From Devosia sp. 66-14 (GTDB lineage Bacteria; Pseudomonadota; Alphaproteobacteria; Rhizobiales; Devosiaceae): DNA of 64,000 nucleotides. Under the pieces are notes generated by a model. That model saw only the letters and a program-made list of their open reading frames with translations, was not told the DNA's origin and did not search any database. This document shows, piece after piece, positions 45,927-54,537 of the stretch. Position 1 is the stretch's first letter; every line of letters starts with the position of its first letter. The position numbers and the translations under genes were made by a program. The DNA lies in the NCBI GenBank assembly GCA_001899085.1, contig MKVB01000002.1:376945-440944 (forward strand). The letters run 5' to 3'.

Positions 45927-46893
45927 CCACCCAGGCCCGGCCGTTGGCGGCAAGCTCGGCTTCGTCGATCGGCAGCACCTTCTCGGGCGGTTTGCCGAAG
46001 GCGGCGGGCAGGGCATCGCCGATGTCGATCACCGGATACATCCAGTTGGTGGTCGGGATCACTTTCTGCGCCTCGGGGGTGACGAGATAGGCGAGGAAGG
46101 CCTTGCCGAGCTCCACCTGTTTGGCGGTCTTCAGCAGCCCTGCGACTTCGACCTGCGGCACGAAGCCTTCGGTGAACGGCGCATAGGCGTATTTGTCGTC
46201 GTTCTCGGCGACGGCGTGATAGGCGGGCGAGGTAGTGTAGCTCAGCACCATGTCGGCCTGGCCATCGAGGAACAGGCCATAGGCTTCCGACCAGCCGCGC
46301 GTCATGGTGAGGATATGCGGCTTCAGGCCCTTCCAGATTTCGGGGGCGCGGTCGCCATAGGCGGCCTCGACCCACAGGACATTGCCGAGCCCGGGCGTCG
46401 ACGACCGCGGATCCTCGATGACGATCTTGAAGCTCGCGGGCAGCGCTATGAGCTCCTCGAACGAGGTCGGCGGGTTCGGCGTCTTCTCCTTGTTGTAGAC
46501 GAAGGCGAAGTAGCCATAGTCGAACGGCACGAACTCGGCGTCGCTCCACGGCAGGGACAGACCCTCGAGGGTCAGGCCATGCGGCGCGAACAGCCCGGTG
46601 GCGCGGGCTTCGCCGGAGGTGGCGGTGTCGAGGCCGACGACCAGGTCGGCCTTGGTCGAGGCGCCTTCGAGCTGCACCTTGCGCAGCGTCGAGATGGCAT
46701 CCTCGGAGGTGGTGAACTGCACCGTGCAGCCGCAGGTCTTCTCGAACCCGGCCTTCAGGGCCGGGCCGGGGCCCCATTCCGCGGCGAAGCTGTCATAGGT
46801 GTAGATGTTGAGCGTGGGCTTGTCCTCGGCGAGGACAGGCAAGGCGGTGGCGCAGATGACTGCCGCCAACGCGAAGCGTGCGAACGTGCGCAT
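45901..46893 (-). CDS. thiB: thiamine-binding periplasmic protein
   Basis: Binding protein for thiamine and its phosphates, 330 aa, with a Sec signal peptide (FARFALAAVICATALPVLAE). Mature landmarks: LNIYTYDSFAAEWGPGPALK, CGCTVQFTTSEDAISTLRKV and YGYFAFVYNKEK, all as in ThiB. It is first in the operon. ATG 46893 is used; the frame upstream runs through the riboswitch. Confidence 0.94.
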   Translation of the reverse strand: MRTFARFALAAVICATALPVLAEDKPTLNIYTYDSFAAEWGPGPALKAGFEKTCGCTVQFTTSEDAISTLRKVQLEGASTKADLVVGLDTATSGEARATGLFAPHGLTLEGLSLPWSDAEFVPFDYGYFAFVYNKEKTPNPPTSFEELIALPASFKIVIEDPRSSTPGLGNVLWVEAAYGDRAPEIWKGLKPHILTMTRGWSEAYGLFLDGQADMVLSYTTSPAYHAVAENDDKYAYAPFTEGFVPQVEVAGLLKTAKQVELGKAFLAYLVTPEAQKVIPTTNWMYPVIDIGDALPAAFGKPPEKVLPIDEAELAANGRAWVDAALAALQ

Positions 46894-46944
46894 AGTCGTT
46901 CCCTTCGGTTGCGGCCATGTGATTGAAGGGGACGTCAATGGATC

Positions 46945-46960
46945 GGGCGCTTCAGCGCCC
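46945..46960 (-). promoter_or_regulatory. hairpin between TPP aptamer and thiB (expression platform)
   Basis: GGGCGC and GCGCCC with a four-base loop, 13 bases past the aptamer. With no T-run after it, it may act as a linker to translational control or a weak terminator. Confidence 0.45.
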
Positions 46961-46973
46961 TTGCCATCTCGAA

Positions 46974-47047
46974 CTTCCTCCGCCAGCATGACCTGGTTCA
47001 GGTTCAATGGGTAACTCTCAGCTCCGGAAGATCCGGAACACCCCAGC
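46974..47047 (-). ncRNA. TPP riboswitch (THI element)
   Basis: On the minus strand the order is GGGGTG, GCTGAGAGTTACCC, then GAACCTGAACCAGGTCATGC and TGGCGGAGGAAG, the conserved core of the thiamine pyrophosphate aptamer. It precedes thiB, so excess TPP should shut off thiBPQ. The conserved CTGAGA and the CATGCTGGCG/GGAGG 3' part are all intact. Confidence 0.95.
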
Positions 47048-47081
47048 GAGACAGCTGACAGATAGACAGAGTTTTCCCTCC

Positions 47082-47780
47082 GTGCAAGCGCGTGCCCCCC
47101 AGACTTCCGTTGCGGTCTTTGACGACCTCATGGTCATCGTTGGCGGCGGGACGGTCGATTTCGACCTCCTGCGCGAGCTGTATGCCTCGGGCGGGCACCT
47201 GGTCGGGGCGGATGGCGGCGCCGACCAGATCGTCGAAGCGGGGCTGAAACCCGAGCTGATCATCGGCGATTTCGATTCGCTGAAGAACCCGCACTCGTGG
47301 CTGGGCAAGACCCGGCTGATGCAGATCAGCGAGCAGGAAACCACCGATTTCGAGAAGGCGCTCTACTCCACCCGCGCGCCGGTGACGGTGGCGCTCGGCA
47401 TGACCGGGCGCCGCTTCGACCACACGCTGGCGGCGCTCGATGCGGTGACCAAGTACGCACAGAAGCGCAAGATCGTGCTGGTCGACGAAGAGGACGTGGC
47501 GCTGCCGCTGACCCGGGCGTTCTCGTTCTCGGTCGATCCGGGGGAGCGGGTTTCGATCCACCCGCTGGCACCGGTGACGTTCTGGACCTCCGAAGGGCTG
47601 AAATACCCGCTCGATGCGGTGAAGCTGGCGCCTGGGGTGCGGACCGGCACCTCGAACGAGGCGCTGACCGGGCCGTTCCGCATCGTGCCGGAGGAGGGCG
47701 TGCACGCCCCATACCTGCTGATCCTGCCGCGCAAATACCTGGCGCAGCTGATCGCCAAACTGCTGCTCGAAAAGCGCTGA
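47082..47780 (+). CDS. thiN: thiamine diphosphokinase
   Basis: Makes TPP from thiamine and ATP, 232 aa. Family landmarks: MVIVGGGTVDFD, ADGGADQIVEAGLKPELIIG, then DFDS, and the TTDFEKAL region. The start is most likely GTG 47082, because FDDLMVIVGGG matches the family N-terminus; ATG 47130 would cut the first strand, and the upstream part of the frame is the antisense of the riboswitch. It is divergent from thiBPQ: import and activation are thus side by side. Confidence 0.9.
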   Translation: MQARAPQTSVAVFDDLMVIVGGGTVDFDLLRELYASGGHLVGADGGADQIVEAGLKPELIIGDFDSLKNPHSWLGKTRLMQISEQETTDFEKALYSTRAPVTVALGMTGRRFDHTLAALDAVTKYAQKRKIVLVDEEDVALPLTRAFSFSVDPGERVSIHPLAPVTFWTSEGLKYPLDAVKLAPGVRTGTSNEALTGPFRIVPEEGVHAPYLLILPRKYLAQLIAKLLLEKR

Positions 47781-47867
47781 TCACATCCGGCACTTTGTCG
47801 GCGCTCTGGCGAAATTCCGCCAAGATCAGCGTCCATTCCCCCGGTCTTTAAGAGCTTGGGGCCATTC

Positions 47868-48728
47868 GTGAAAGTTCTGATTGCAGCAGTATTGCTGAGC
47901 CTTGCGGCGGTGTCCGCGAGCCGGGCGGAAGTGGTGTGTACGCTGATCGTTGACGCGACAAGCGGCGCGGTGCGGTTGCAGGAGGGCGGCGGCTGCGACA
48001 CCCCGACCTCGCCCGCCTCGACCTTCAAGGTGCCGCTGGCGGTGATGGGGTTCGATGCCGGGATCCTGACCGGCGCGGACGAGCCCGCCTGGCCGTACAA
48101 GACCGAGTACAAGGCCGATCGGCCCGACTGGCGGGTCACCACCACGCCCACCACCTGGCTGCGCGATTCCGTGCTGTGGTACTCGCGGGTGCTGGTGGCG
48201 ACGATGGGCGCCGAGCGGTTCGGCAAATACGTCGCCGATTTCGAGTACGGCAATGCCGACATTTCCGGCGATCCGGGCAAGGATAACAGCCTCACCCGGT
48301 CGTGGATCAACTCGTCGCTGCTGATCACTCCGGCGGAGCAGGTGCGCTTCGTGCAGCACATGCTGGCGGGCGAACTGCCGGCCTCGGCGGCGGCGCAGGC
48401 CGCGGTGGTGGCGATCATGCCGACCTTCAAGGCCGGCAAATGGACCGTCTCGGGCAAGACCGGCACCTATTACGAGCGCAATGCCGACGGCACGTTCAAC
48501 TCGCGGCGGCAGACCGGCTGGTTTGTCGGCTGGGCCGAGCGCGATGGCGAACGGCTCGCCTTCGCCTACCTGATCCGCGAGAACAAGAAGAGCTCGACCG
48601 GTGCCGGGACGCGCGCCCGGGACGCGCTGCTGGCCCGCTTCGCCAAATGGGGCAAGGGCGAGTTCGCCTGGGCGCAGCAACCGGGCCCCGGAGTGGTGCC
48701 GGTGATCGGCCCGCCGCAGAACGGGTGA
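47868..48728 (+). CDS. class D (OXA-type) beta-lactamase
   Basis: Periplasmic serine beta-lactamase, 286 aa, signal peptide KVLIAAVLLSLAAVSASRAE. All class D hallmarks are in order: S51-T-F-K54, S106-R-V108 (in VLWYSRVL), Y127-G-N129, W146 and K197-T-G-T200. The carboxylated Lys would be K54. GTG 47868 is chosen over TTG 47856 on signal-peptide shape. No regulator or mobile element adjoins it, and GC matches the genome, so it looks chromosomal and resident. A PBP-like or BlaR-sensor role is less likely since no membrane anchor follows. Confidence 0.88.
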   Translation: MKVLIAAVLLSLAAVSASRAEVVCTLIVDATSGAVRLQEGGGCDTPTSPASTFKVPLAVMGFDAGILTGADEPAWPYKTEYKADRPDWRVTTTPTTWLRDSVLWYSRVLVATMGAERFGKYVADFEYGNADISGDPGKDNSLTRSWINSSLLITPAEQVRFVQHMLAGELPASAAAQAAVVAIMPTFKAGKWTVSGKTGTYYERNADGTFNSRRQTGWFVGWAERDGERLAFAYLIRENKKSSTGAGTRARDALLARFAKWGKGEFAWAQQPGPGVVPVIGPPQNG

Positions 48729-48744
48729 TGAGTTTCAAAGGTCG

Positions 48745-48871
48745 TCCCCTCGACACCTCTCCCTTTGGGGGAGAGGTCGGCCCGAAGGGCCGGGTGAGGG
48801 GGCCTTTCTGGCGCTCGGTGTTTGCGGCAAGGCCCCCTCACCCCGACCCTCTCCCCCAAAGGGAGAGGGGG
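48745..48871. repeat. composite CT/GA-rich palindromic repeat
   Basis: Contains CCTCTCCCTTTGGGGGAGAGG and a second unit ending CTCCCCCAAAGGGAGAGG, with GGGTGAGGGGGCC and its complement between. Same family as 5623-5781. Confidence 0.75.
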
Positions 48872-48951
48872 CGCTTGAGCCGATGCACCTCAGGATGAAT
48901 CCCGACCGACGCCGAGATGACACCGAGTGTGGGATGCCATTCTGGCAACGA

Positions 48952-48978
48952 AAAGGGCCGCCCACCGGGCGGCCCTTT
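48952..48978 (-). terminator. rpoH terminator
   Basis: Perfect 12-base arms AAAGGGCCGCCC and GGGCGGCCCTTT with loop ACC, followed on the minus strand by TTTTCG. It lies 19 bases after the rpoH stop. Confidence 0.88.
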
Positions 48979-48996
48979 CTCATTCGATCGAAGCGA

Positions 48997-49884
48997 TCAG
49001 AGGCTGGCTTCGCGCGACTTGGCGTGAGCTGCCTTCTGCACGGCTTCCTGCACTTTTTCGAAAGCGCGGACCTCGATCTGCCGGATACGCTCGCGGCTGA
49101 CATTGTATTCCTGCGCCAGCTCTTCGAGCGTCGCCGGCTCGTCGCGCAGGCGGCGGGCCTGGAAGATCGCCTTCTCGCGCTCGTTGAGATCGCCCATCGC
49201 GTTGGTGAGCAGGCCCATGCGCTCGGAGAATTCCTCGGTCTCGCCGAGGGTGGTCTCCTGGTCCGGGGTATCGTCGACCAGCCAATCCTGCCATTCCGAG
49301 GCGCCTTCGTCGGCGCGCATCGGGGCGTTGAGCGACGCATCGCCCGAGAGGCGCTGGTTCATCGACACCACGTCGCTTTCGGTGACGTGCAGCGTCGTCG
49401 CGATCTGCTTGATCTGGTCGGGGTGGAGGTTGCCGTCATCGAGGGCGGCGATCTGCCCCTTGATCTTGCGCAGGTTGAAGAACAGCCGCTTCTGCGCCGC
49501 GGTGGTGCCGATCTTCACCAGCGACCACGAGCGCAGCACGTATTCCTGAATGGCGGCGCGGATCCACCACATCGCGTAGGTCGCGAGGCGGAAGCCCTTT
49601 TCCGGCTCGAAGCGCTTGACCGCATGCATCAGGCCGACATTGCCTTCCGAGATGACCTCGGAGATGGGCAAGCCGTAGCCGCGATAGCCCATGGCGATCT
49701 TGGCCACGAGACGCAGATGCGAGGTGATGAGCTTCTGGGCAGCGCCCGGATCCTGATGCTCCTTGTAGCGCTTGGCGAGCATATATTCCTCGTCAGGCTC
49801 CAGCATCGGAAACTTGCGGATTTCCTGGAGATAGCGGCTGAGTCCACCCTCAGCCGAAAGAATTGGCAGATTGGTCTGGGCCAT
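48997..49884 (-). CDS. rpoH: RNA polymerase heat-shock sigma factor RpoH (sigma-32)
   Basis: 295 aa. Region 2 has GNVGLMHAVKRFEPEKGFRL and YAMWWIRAAIQEYVLRSWSL. The RpoH box QKRLFFNLRKIK is at about residues 131-142. Region 4 ends with LEELAQEYNVSRERIRQIEV. ATG 49884 has GAGGG five bases upstream; the frame extends over the promoter. It directs heat-shock genes. In rhizobia there are often two rpoH copies; only one is here. Confidence 0.96.
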   Translation of the reverse strand: MAQTNLPILSAEGGLSRYLQEIRKFPMLEPDEEYMLAKRYKEHQDPGAAQKLITSHLRLVAKIAMGYRGYGLPISEVISEGNVGLMHAVKRFEPEKGFRLATYAMWWIRAAIQEYVLRSWSLVKIGTTAAQKRLFFNLRKIKGQIAALDDGNLHPDQIKQIATTLHVTESDVVSMNQRLSGDASLNAPMRADEGASEWQDWLVDDTPDQETTLGETEEFSERMGLLTNAMGDLNEREKAIFQARRLRDEPATLEELAQEYNVSRERIRQIEVRAFEKVQEAVQKAAHAKSREASL

Positions 49885-50358
49885 AATGCACCCTCGTCTT
49901 TCCCCCGCAGTCACGGGCAGATACGCAGCCGTGTCCAGTCCGGCACACGGCTGACTGTCAGAACTATATAGGTCGAATTTCGGTCTTGATAAGACCCACC
50001 GACCCTGCATGAGAACGTTGGTAGGCCGCCAAGGTTGCATGAACCTTACAGGCGGGCATTTGGCTATGGCGACGCGTGGCGGAGCTTACCGATGATCCGG
50101 AGTTGTCGCCGATCGTCTCTTGGCGATCGTGGCTTACCCCTCATCCGGCCCTTCGGGCCACCTCCGGGCGAGGGCTACGCCCTCGTCCCGCGACCCGACG
50201 GGGAGAAGAATCCGCCGGCGCCAGTGCGAGGCACCATTCCTCTCCCCGTCGGGGAGAGGGTGGATCGGCCAACGGCCGAGACGGGTGAGGGGTGGCAGGC
50301 ACAATGCCATCCCAGATAGGGGCGCCCAACCAGCACCCTGGTTCCCGAACGAGACGCC
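49885..50358. other. intergenic region with rpoH promoter and repeat
   Basis: 474 bases between the rpoH start and the rluD stop, both on the minus strand. The first 150 bases should hold the rpoH promoter and leader (TATATAGGTCGAATTT is locally AT-rich), the rest is taken by the repeat at 50136-50293. I see no gene. Confidence 0.5.
50136..50293. repeat. composite CT/GA-rich palindromic repeat
   Basis: Begins ACCCCTCATCCGGCCC and ends GGGTGAGGGGT, with inner arms CTCCCCGTCGGGGAGAG. It is the longest member of the family (about 158 bases). Confidence 0.72.
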
Positions 50359-51378
50359 TTACCGCGCGAACGCCCGGTCGAACGGTTCGATCGCCGCTTC
50401 GAGCGCTTCGAGGTCGGGCGGCAGTGGCGCTTCGAACTGCATTTCCTCGCCGGTCACCGGGTGCTCGAAGCCGAGCTCGGCGGCGTGCAGCGCCTGGCGG
50501 CCGAGCGCCGCAACGGCGGTCCTCGCGGCATCGGGCAGCCGGTTGACCTTGGTGGCGAAGCCGGAGCCGTAGACCATGTCGGCAACCAGCGGGTGGCCGA
50601 TATGGGCCATGTGGACGCGGATCTGGTGGGTCCTGCCGGTTTCGAGCTCGCAGCGGATGCGGGTGATGTCCCAGCCGTCATCGCCGAAACGGGCCTCGAC
50701 CCAGTAATGGGTGATGGCCTCGCGACCATCCTGGCGCACCGCCTGCTTCAGCCGGTTGGCCGGATCGCGGCCGAGCGGCGCCTCGACCGTGCCCGAGGCC
50801 TGCTGGGTGCGGCCCCAGCACCAGGCGAAGTAGGCGCGGTGGAGGGGCCCCGTACGGCCGTGGTCGGCGAACTGCGCGGCAAGGTGATTATGCGCCTGCT
50901 CGGTCTTGGCGGCGACCATGACGCCCGAGGTGTCCTTGTCGAGGCGGTGGACGATCCCTGGGCGCTTGACCCCGCCAATGCCCTTGAGGCTGTCGCCGCA
51001 ATGGTAGAGCAGGGCGTTGACCAGCGTCCCGGTATAGTTGCCTGGCGCCGGATGGACCACCATGCCGACCGGCTTGTTGATGACGATCAGCTGGTCGTCC
51101 TCATAGAGGATGTTGAGCGGGATGTTCTCCGGCGTCGGTTCCGCCTCGATCGGCTCGGGGGCCACAAGCGTGACTTCCTCGCCGTCGCGCAGCTTGTATT
51201 TGGGCTCTGTGACAGCTCGCCCATTGATCGTGACGCTTCCGGCCAGTATCAGGTCCTTGATCCGGTTGCGCGAGAAGACCGGTACGGCACGGGCGAGTGC
51301 GGCATCCAGCCGGCTGCCGGCGTCGGCGGCATCGACCAGCAATTGCCACTCCTGTTCCTCGCCGGAAATATCCTGCAT
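50359..51378 (-). CDS. rluD: 23S rRNA pseudouridine synthase, RluD type
   Basis: 339 aa. N-terminal S4 RNA-binding domain (RLDAALARAVPVFSRNRIKD), then the RluA-family catalytic domain with the catalytic Asp in HRLDKDTSG and the motif GRTHQIRVHMAHIGHPLVAD. It isomerises uridines in 23S rRNA helix 69 if truly RluD; RluC-type specificity cannot be excluded. Its start overlaps the divergent gene at 51377 by two bases. Confidence 0.9.
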   Translation of the reverse strand: MQDISGEEQEWQLLVDAADAGSRLDAALARAVPVFSRNRIKDLILAGSVTINGRAVTEPKYKLRDGEEVTLVAPEPIEAEPTPENIPLNILYEDDQLIVINKPVGMVVHPAPGNYTGTLVNALLYHCGDSLKGIGGVKRPGIVHRLDKDTSGVMVAAKTEQAHNHLAAQFADHGRTGPLHRAYFAWCWGRTQQASGTVEAPLGRDPANRLKQAVRQDGREAITHYWVEARFGDDGWDITRIRCELETGRTHQIRVHMAHIGHPLVADMVYGSGFATKVNRLPDAARTAVAALGRQALHAAELGFEHPVTGEEMQFEAPLPPDLEALEAAIEPFDRAFAR

Positions 51379-51724
51379 GAGCGATCCTCAAGACAAACCC
51401 GAAACCACCCCGGAGCTGACGCCGGAAGCCAAGGCCGTCCTCAAGCGGGCGCGCAGGTCTTTCATGGTGTCGATGGGGCTACTGGTGGTGGGCCTTATCG
51501 CCATCGGCGGCGCACTTGTCTACCGCGCATCGCAGAGCGACGGCAAAGGCGGCGACTACGTGATCGCGGCGCTGAAGATCCCGGCCGGCGGCGAAGTGGT
51601 TTCGGCGGTGGCGGCCGATGGCCGGATCACCGTCACCTACCGGCTCGGTCCGATCACCAGCGTGCGCATCTTCGACGGCAAGTCGGGCGAGATGATCCGC
51701 GAAGTGCCGGTGGTCAGCGAATAG
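51377..51724 (+). CDS. small single-pass membrane protein (DUF6476-like)
   Basis: 115 aa: polar N-terminus (PQDKPETTPELTPEAKAVLK), one membrane segment at about 30-50 (FMVSMGLLVVGLIAIGGALV), then a small periplasmic domain ending VPVVSE. The starts of this and the pseudouridine synthase overlap in CATG, so the genes share a promoter region inside each other's coding start. I recall such proteins next to rluD in alphaproteobacteria, but the family name is a recollection. Function unknown. Confidence 0.78.
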   Translation: MSDPQDKPETTPELTPEAKAVLKRARRSFMVSMGLLVVGLIAIGGALVYRASQSDGKGGDYVIAALKIPAGGEVVSAVAADGRITVTYRLGPITSVRIFDGKSGEMIREVPVVSE

Positions 51725-51748
51725 CTGCCGGAGCCGGTATACTAGGCG

Positions 51749-52933
51749 TCAGTTCCCGTCCTGCAGTTCGCGCAGCGCCTTCAGCCGGTCGGAGACGGCT
51801 TGGCCCTCGGGGGCGCCGCCTTTCCTCGCCCTCGGTCCGCGGACCGGGGCGACCTGGGCTTCTTCGGCGTCGACGAATTTCTGCATGCGGGCGGCGAGGC
51901 TTTCTTCCTCGTCGATCGGGCCGTTGCCTTCGAGCGCATAGACCAGCCGGCTGACATCGGAAGCGATGTCGTTGAGGCGCTCGCGCAGGTGCGACTGCTC
52001 GATGCGGTCGCTGTCCCAATCGGCCATCACGGTGCCTTCGACGCCCGCCACCTTGGCGCGGAGCTTTTCCATTTCTTCTTCCAGCCCGAGTTTTTCCGCC
52101 AGCAGCATGTCGCGCTTCTGCTCGCCGTCGCCGACCAGCCTGGTGGTCTCGGCGAGCAGCGTCGAGACGCGGCTTTCGGCATCGGCAATGCGGGCTTCGG
52201 CGTCGGCGAGATCGGACTGGGCGTCGCTCACCGCATCGTCGCGCTTGGCCAGCTTCTCGCGGAACTCGGTGGCAGAGGCCCGCGCTTCGGCGGCGCTCTT
52301 GTCGGAGTTCTCGAGGCTCTCGATCAGGGTGCGGTTCTGCGTCTCGAGGAATTCCGAGCGCTTCTTTTCGACCTCGAGATATTGCAGCAGCTCGTCGATA
52401 TCGGCGTTGTAGTTGCCGCTCAGCGCCTTGCCGTCGATGGCGAAGGCGCGCGGCGCGCTGCCGCGCAGGGTCTCGCGCGCGGCGTCGAGCTGGCTGGATT
52501 TCTCGCCCAGTTCCCGGTCGCGCATGCGCAGTTTCTGGGCGAGGTCGGCGCCTTCCTTTTCCAGTTCGAGAATGCGGCGGCGGGCTTCGGCTTCGCGCTC
52601 CTCGAGTTCGCGCACCACCTGCAGGTGGCTGTCGCGCTCGCCCTTGATGCCGCCCAGTTCGTTCTTCTTGCGATTGATATCGCGGAGCTGGTCGGAGAGG
52701 CGGCGGCGCAGCGCCTCGACGTTCATCTCGAGGCGGCGGGTGGAGAGGGCGAACTCGGCGCGGAGCTGGTCCTTGTCGGCGCGGAACTCGGCCATGGTCA
52801 TGGGCGTCGCCGCTTCGATGCGCTTCTTGGTGAGGCGAACGGCGCGACGCCAGACGGCGGGCATGACGATCAGCGCCACAAGCCCGGCCACCAGCAGGCC
52901 GAGCACGAAATACATGATATTCTCAATGACCAT
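51749..52933 (-). CDS. membrane-anchored long coiled-coil protein
   Basis: 394 aa. One N-terminal membrane segment (IMYFVLGLLVAGLVALIVMP), then from about residue 45 to 330 almost continuous coiled coil with heptads rich in E, K, R, L and A (REAEARRRILELEKEGADLA, for example), interrupted near 160-185. The tail is basic. It could scaffold envelope or division proteins; no motif proves that. It is transcribed away from DUF1134 with 190 bases between. Confidence 0.82.
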   Translation of the reverse strand: MVIENIMYFVLGLLVAGLVALIVMPAVWRRAVRLTKKRIEAATPMTMAEFRADKDQLRAEFALSTRRLEMNVEALRRRLSDQLRDINRKKNELGGIKGERDSHLQVVRELEEREAEARRRILELEKEGADLAQKLRMRDRELGEKSSQLDAARETLRGSAPRAFAIDGKALSGNYNADIDELLQYLEVEKKRSEFLETQNRTLIESLENSDKSAAEARASATEFREKLAKRDDAVSDAQSDLADAEARIADAESRVSTLLAETTRLVGDGEQKRDMLLAEKLGLEEEMEKLRAKVAGVEGTVMADWDSDRIEQSHLRERLNDIASDVSRLVYALEGNGPIDEEESLAARMQKFVDAEEAQVAPVRGPRARKGGAPEGQAVSDRLKALRELQDGN

Positions 52934-53123
52934 AACTCAACTCCGCCACCGGCAACTGCCCGGTCCCGGGTGTTCGCGCCCGCTACGTTGGCAGCAATGG
53001 CCGCCCCCGGCTATCGCTGTCGGGCCGTAACCTTACCGGAAGACGGGGACGCGGTCACGATGAGCGTAGATCGTTTGCAGTCGAAACGCCGCAGCTCGCG
53101 AGCGCGGCCCTTGCCCGATCGGC

Positions 53124-53723
53124 TCAGAAGGGATTCCAGGTCGGCTCCTGGGTGAACTTCAGGTAGCCGACATTGACGCCGAGGCGCGCGCCGACGCCGG
53201 AGCGGATCGGCACCATCACCACGTCGCCGTACTTGATCACCGTCATGCCGAGCCCGCCGATGACGTAGGCGGAGCCGTCGACGCCGGGATAGCGGCCATA
53301 GACGTCGGAGACCGAGCTCAGGTTGTAGACCAGCATCATGACCTTGCTGCCGTCGCCGCCGAAATCGAGGCCGACGGTCGGGCCCTGCCAGAACACCGGA
53401 TGCTCGCCCTGGTTGCGGGTATACATGGTGCCCTCGCCGTAACGGGCGCCGGCGAAGATGGCGCCGCCCGCTTCCTCGCCCAGGATATAGGCGTTGGGCA
53501 GGCCGAACTGGCTGACGGCGCGCTCGACCAGCGAGGCGAGCCCCTGGGCCACCGAGCCGAAGAACTGGTGGCCGGTATCGACCAGCTCGTCGCCGGAGAA
53601 GGTGTCGGTGAGCGAACCCTGCTGGGCTTCCTGCGCCTGGCTGAAGGTGGGGGTCAGCACCAGCGTGGCCGCGGTCAGGGCGACGAAGGCGGCAAGAATG
53701 AGGTAGACCATGCGGTCGAGCAT
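53124..53723 (-). CDS. DUF1134 family secreted protein
   Basis: 199 aa with a signal peptide (MVYLILAAFVALTAATLVLT, cut near SQAQE). The conserved family blocks are intact: LTDTFSGDELVDTGHQFFGS, GLPNAYILGEEAGGAIFAGA, GPTVGLDFGGDGSKVMMLVY and GVGARLGVNVGYLKFT, ending ATWNPF-like TWNPF. The fold resembles Ysc84/SYLF-type proteins; function unknown. It is widespread in alphaproteobacteria. Confidence 0.93.
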   Translation of the reverse strand: MLDRMVYLILAAFVALTAATLVLTPTFSQAQEAQQGSLTDTFSGDELVDTGHQFFGSVAQGLASLVERAVSQFGLPNAYILGEEAGGAIFAGARYGEGTMYTRNQGEHPVFWQGPTVGLDFGGDGSKVMMLVYNLSSVSDVYGRYPGVDGSAYVIGGLGMTVIKYGDVVMVPIRSGVGARLGVNVGYLKFTQEPTWNPF

Positions 53724-53838
53724 GAGGGCACTCCGGAGGGGCTTAGTTCGAGCGGCAGGCCATTTACGCGGTACTTACCATGACGACGCTAGGTTCGGCG
53801 CATCCGGCTTGCCTGAGGTCATCTCAAGCTAGGCGTTC

Positions 53839-54423
53839 ATGGCGGCAATGATGCGGCAAAAGCGTAAACAAAACTTAACCATAACCGGGCTTCTTGTCGC
53901 GCTATGGGTGAGTGCGTGGCTGGCTCTTAGCCTTCCGGTAAGCGCTGCGGCGCTGGTCGATGCCATCGTCACCGACCCGCTGACCGGCGTCGCGCTCGAG
54001 GGCTATGATGCGGTGAGCTACTTCACCGAGCCCGAGCCGGTGCAGGGCCTGGCCGACTACGAATACCAGTGGGGCGGCGTGCCGTGGTATTTCGCGTCGG
54101 CGGCCAATCGCGACGTGTTCATGCGCAACCCCGAGATCTACGCGCCGCAGTTCGGCGGGCACTGCGCCACCAGCCTCAGCCGCGGCTACCTGTCGGACGG
54201 CAAGCCGCGGCTCTACGCCATTTCCGGCATGAAGCTCTATCTGTTCTACTCGATGGCCAATCGCGACGCGTTCTTCAAGAGCGAGGAGACGTCGCTGCAG
54301 CAGGCCAATGGCGGCTGGGCGAGGCTGAAAGGCACGCTGACGGGCGAAGAGGGCAGCATGGCAGATGCGGTGGGGAAGGCTGCAGCGGCCGAGGCGGAGC
54401 CTGAGGGCGAGGCGGCGCACTGA
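53839..54423 (+). CDS. YHS domain protein, exported
   Basis: 194 aa. The N-terminus MAAMMRQKRKQNLTITGLLV continues into a hydrophobic signal or anchor ending VSAAALVDA. The YHS core covers about residues 55-125 (ALEGYDAVSYFTEPEPVQG, PWYFASAANRDVFMRNPEIY, APQFGGHCATSLSRG). YHS domains are linked to metal or heme handling. The start region is AT-rich and contains TTAACCAT (53875-53882), so a later GTG start near 53909 is conceivable. Confidence 0.82.
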   Translation: MAAMMRQKRKQNLTITGLLVALWVSAWLALSLPVSAAALVDAIVTDPLTGVALEGYDAVSYFTEPEPVQGLADYEYQWGGVPWYFASAANRDVFMRNPEIYAPQFGGHCATSLSRGYLSDGKPRLYAISGMKLYLFYSMANRDAFFKSEETSLQQANGGWARLKGTLTGEEGSMADAVGKAAAAEAEPEGEAAH

Positions 54424-54537
54424 TGCGGGACCGCACGCCGTGGGGATGACGGCTGGGCCGTCCCCCGGGGGCCCTAGGGCTGCGGGCGGGTTGCGGTTAG
54501 GCTACGGCAAATTGATTCGACGGCAAGGATCCACAGA

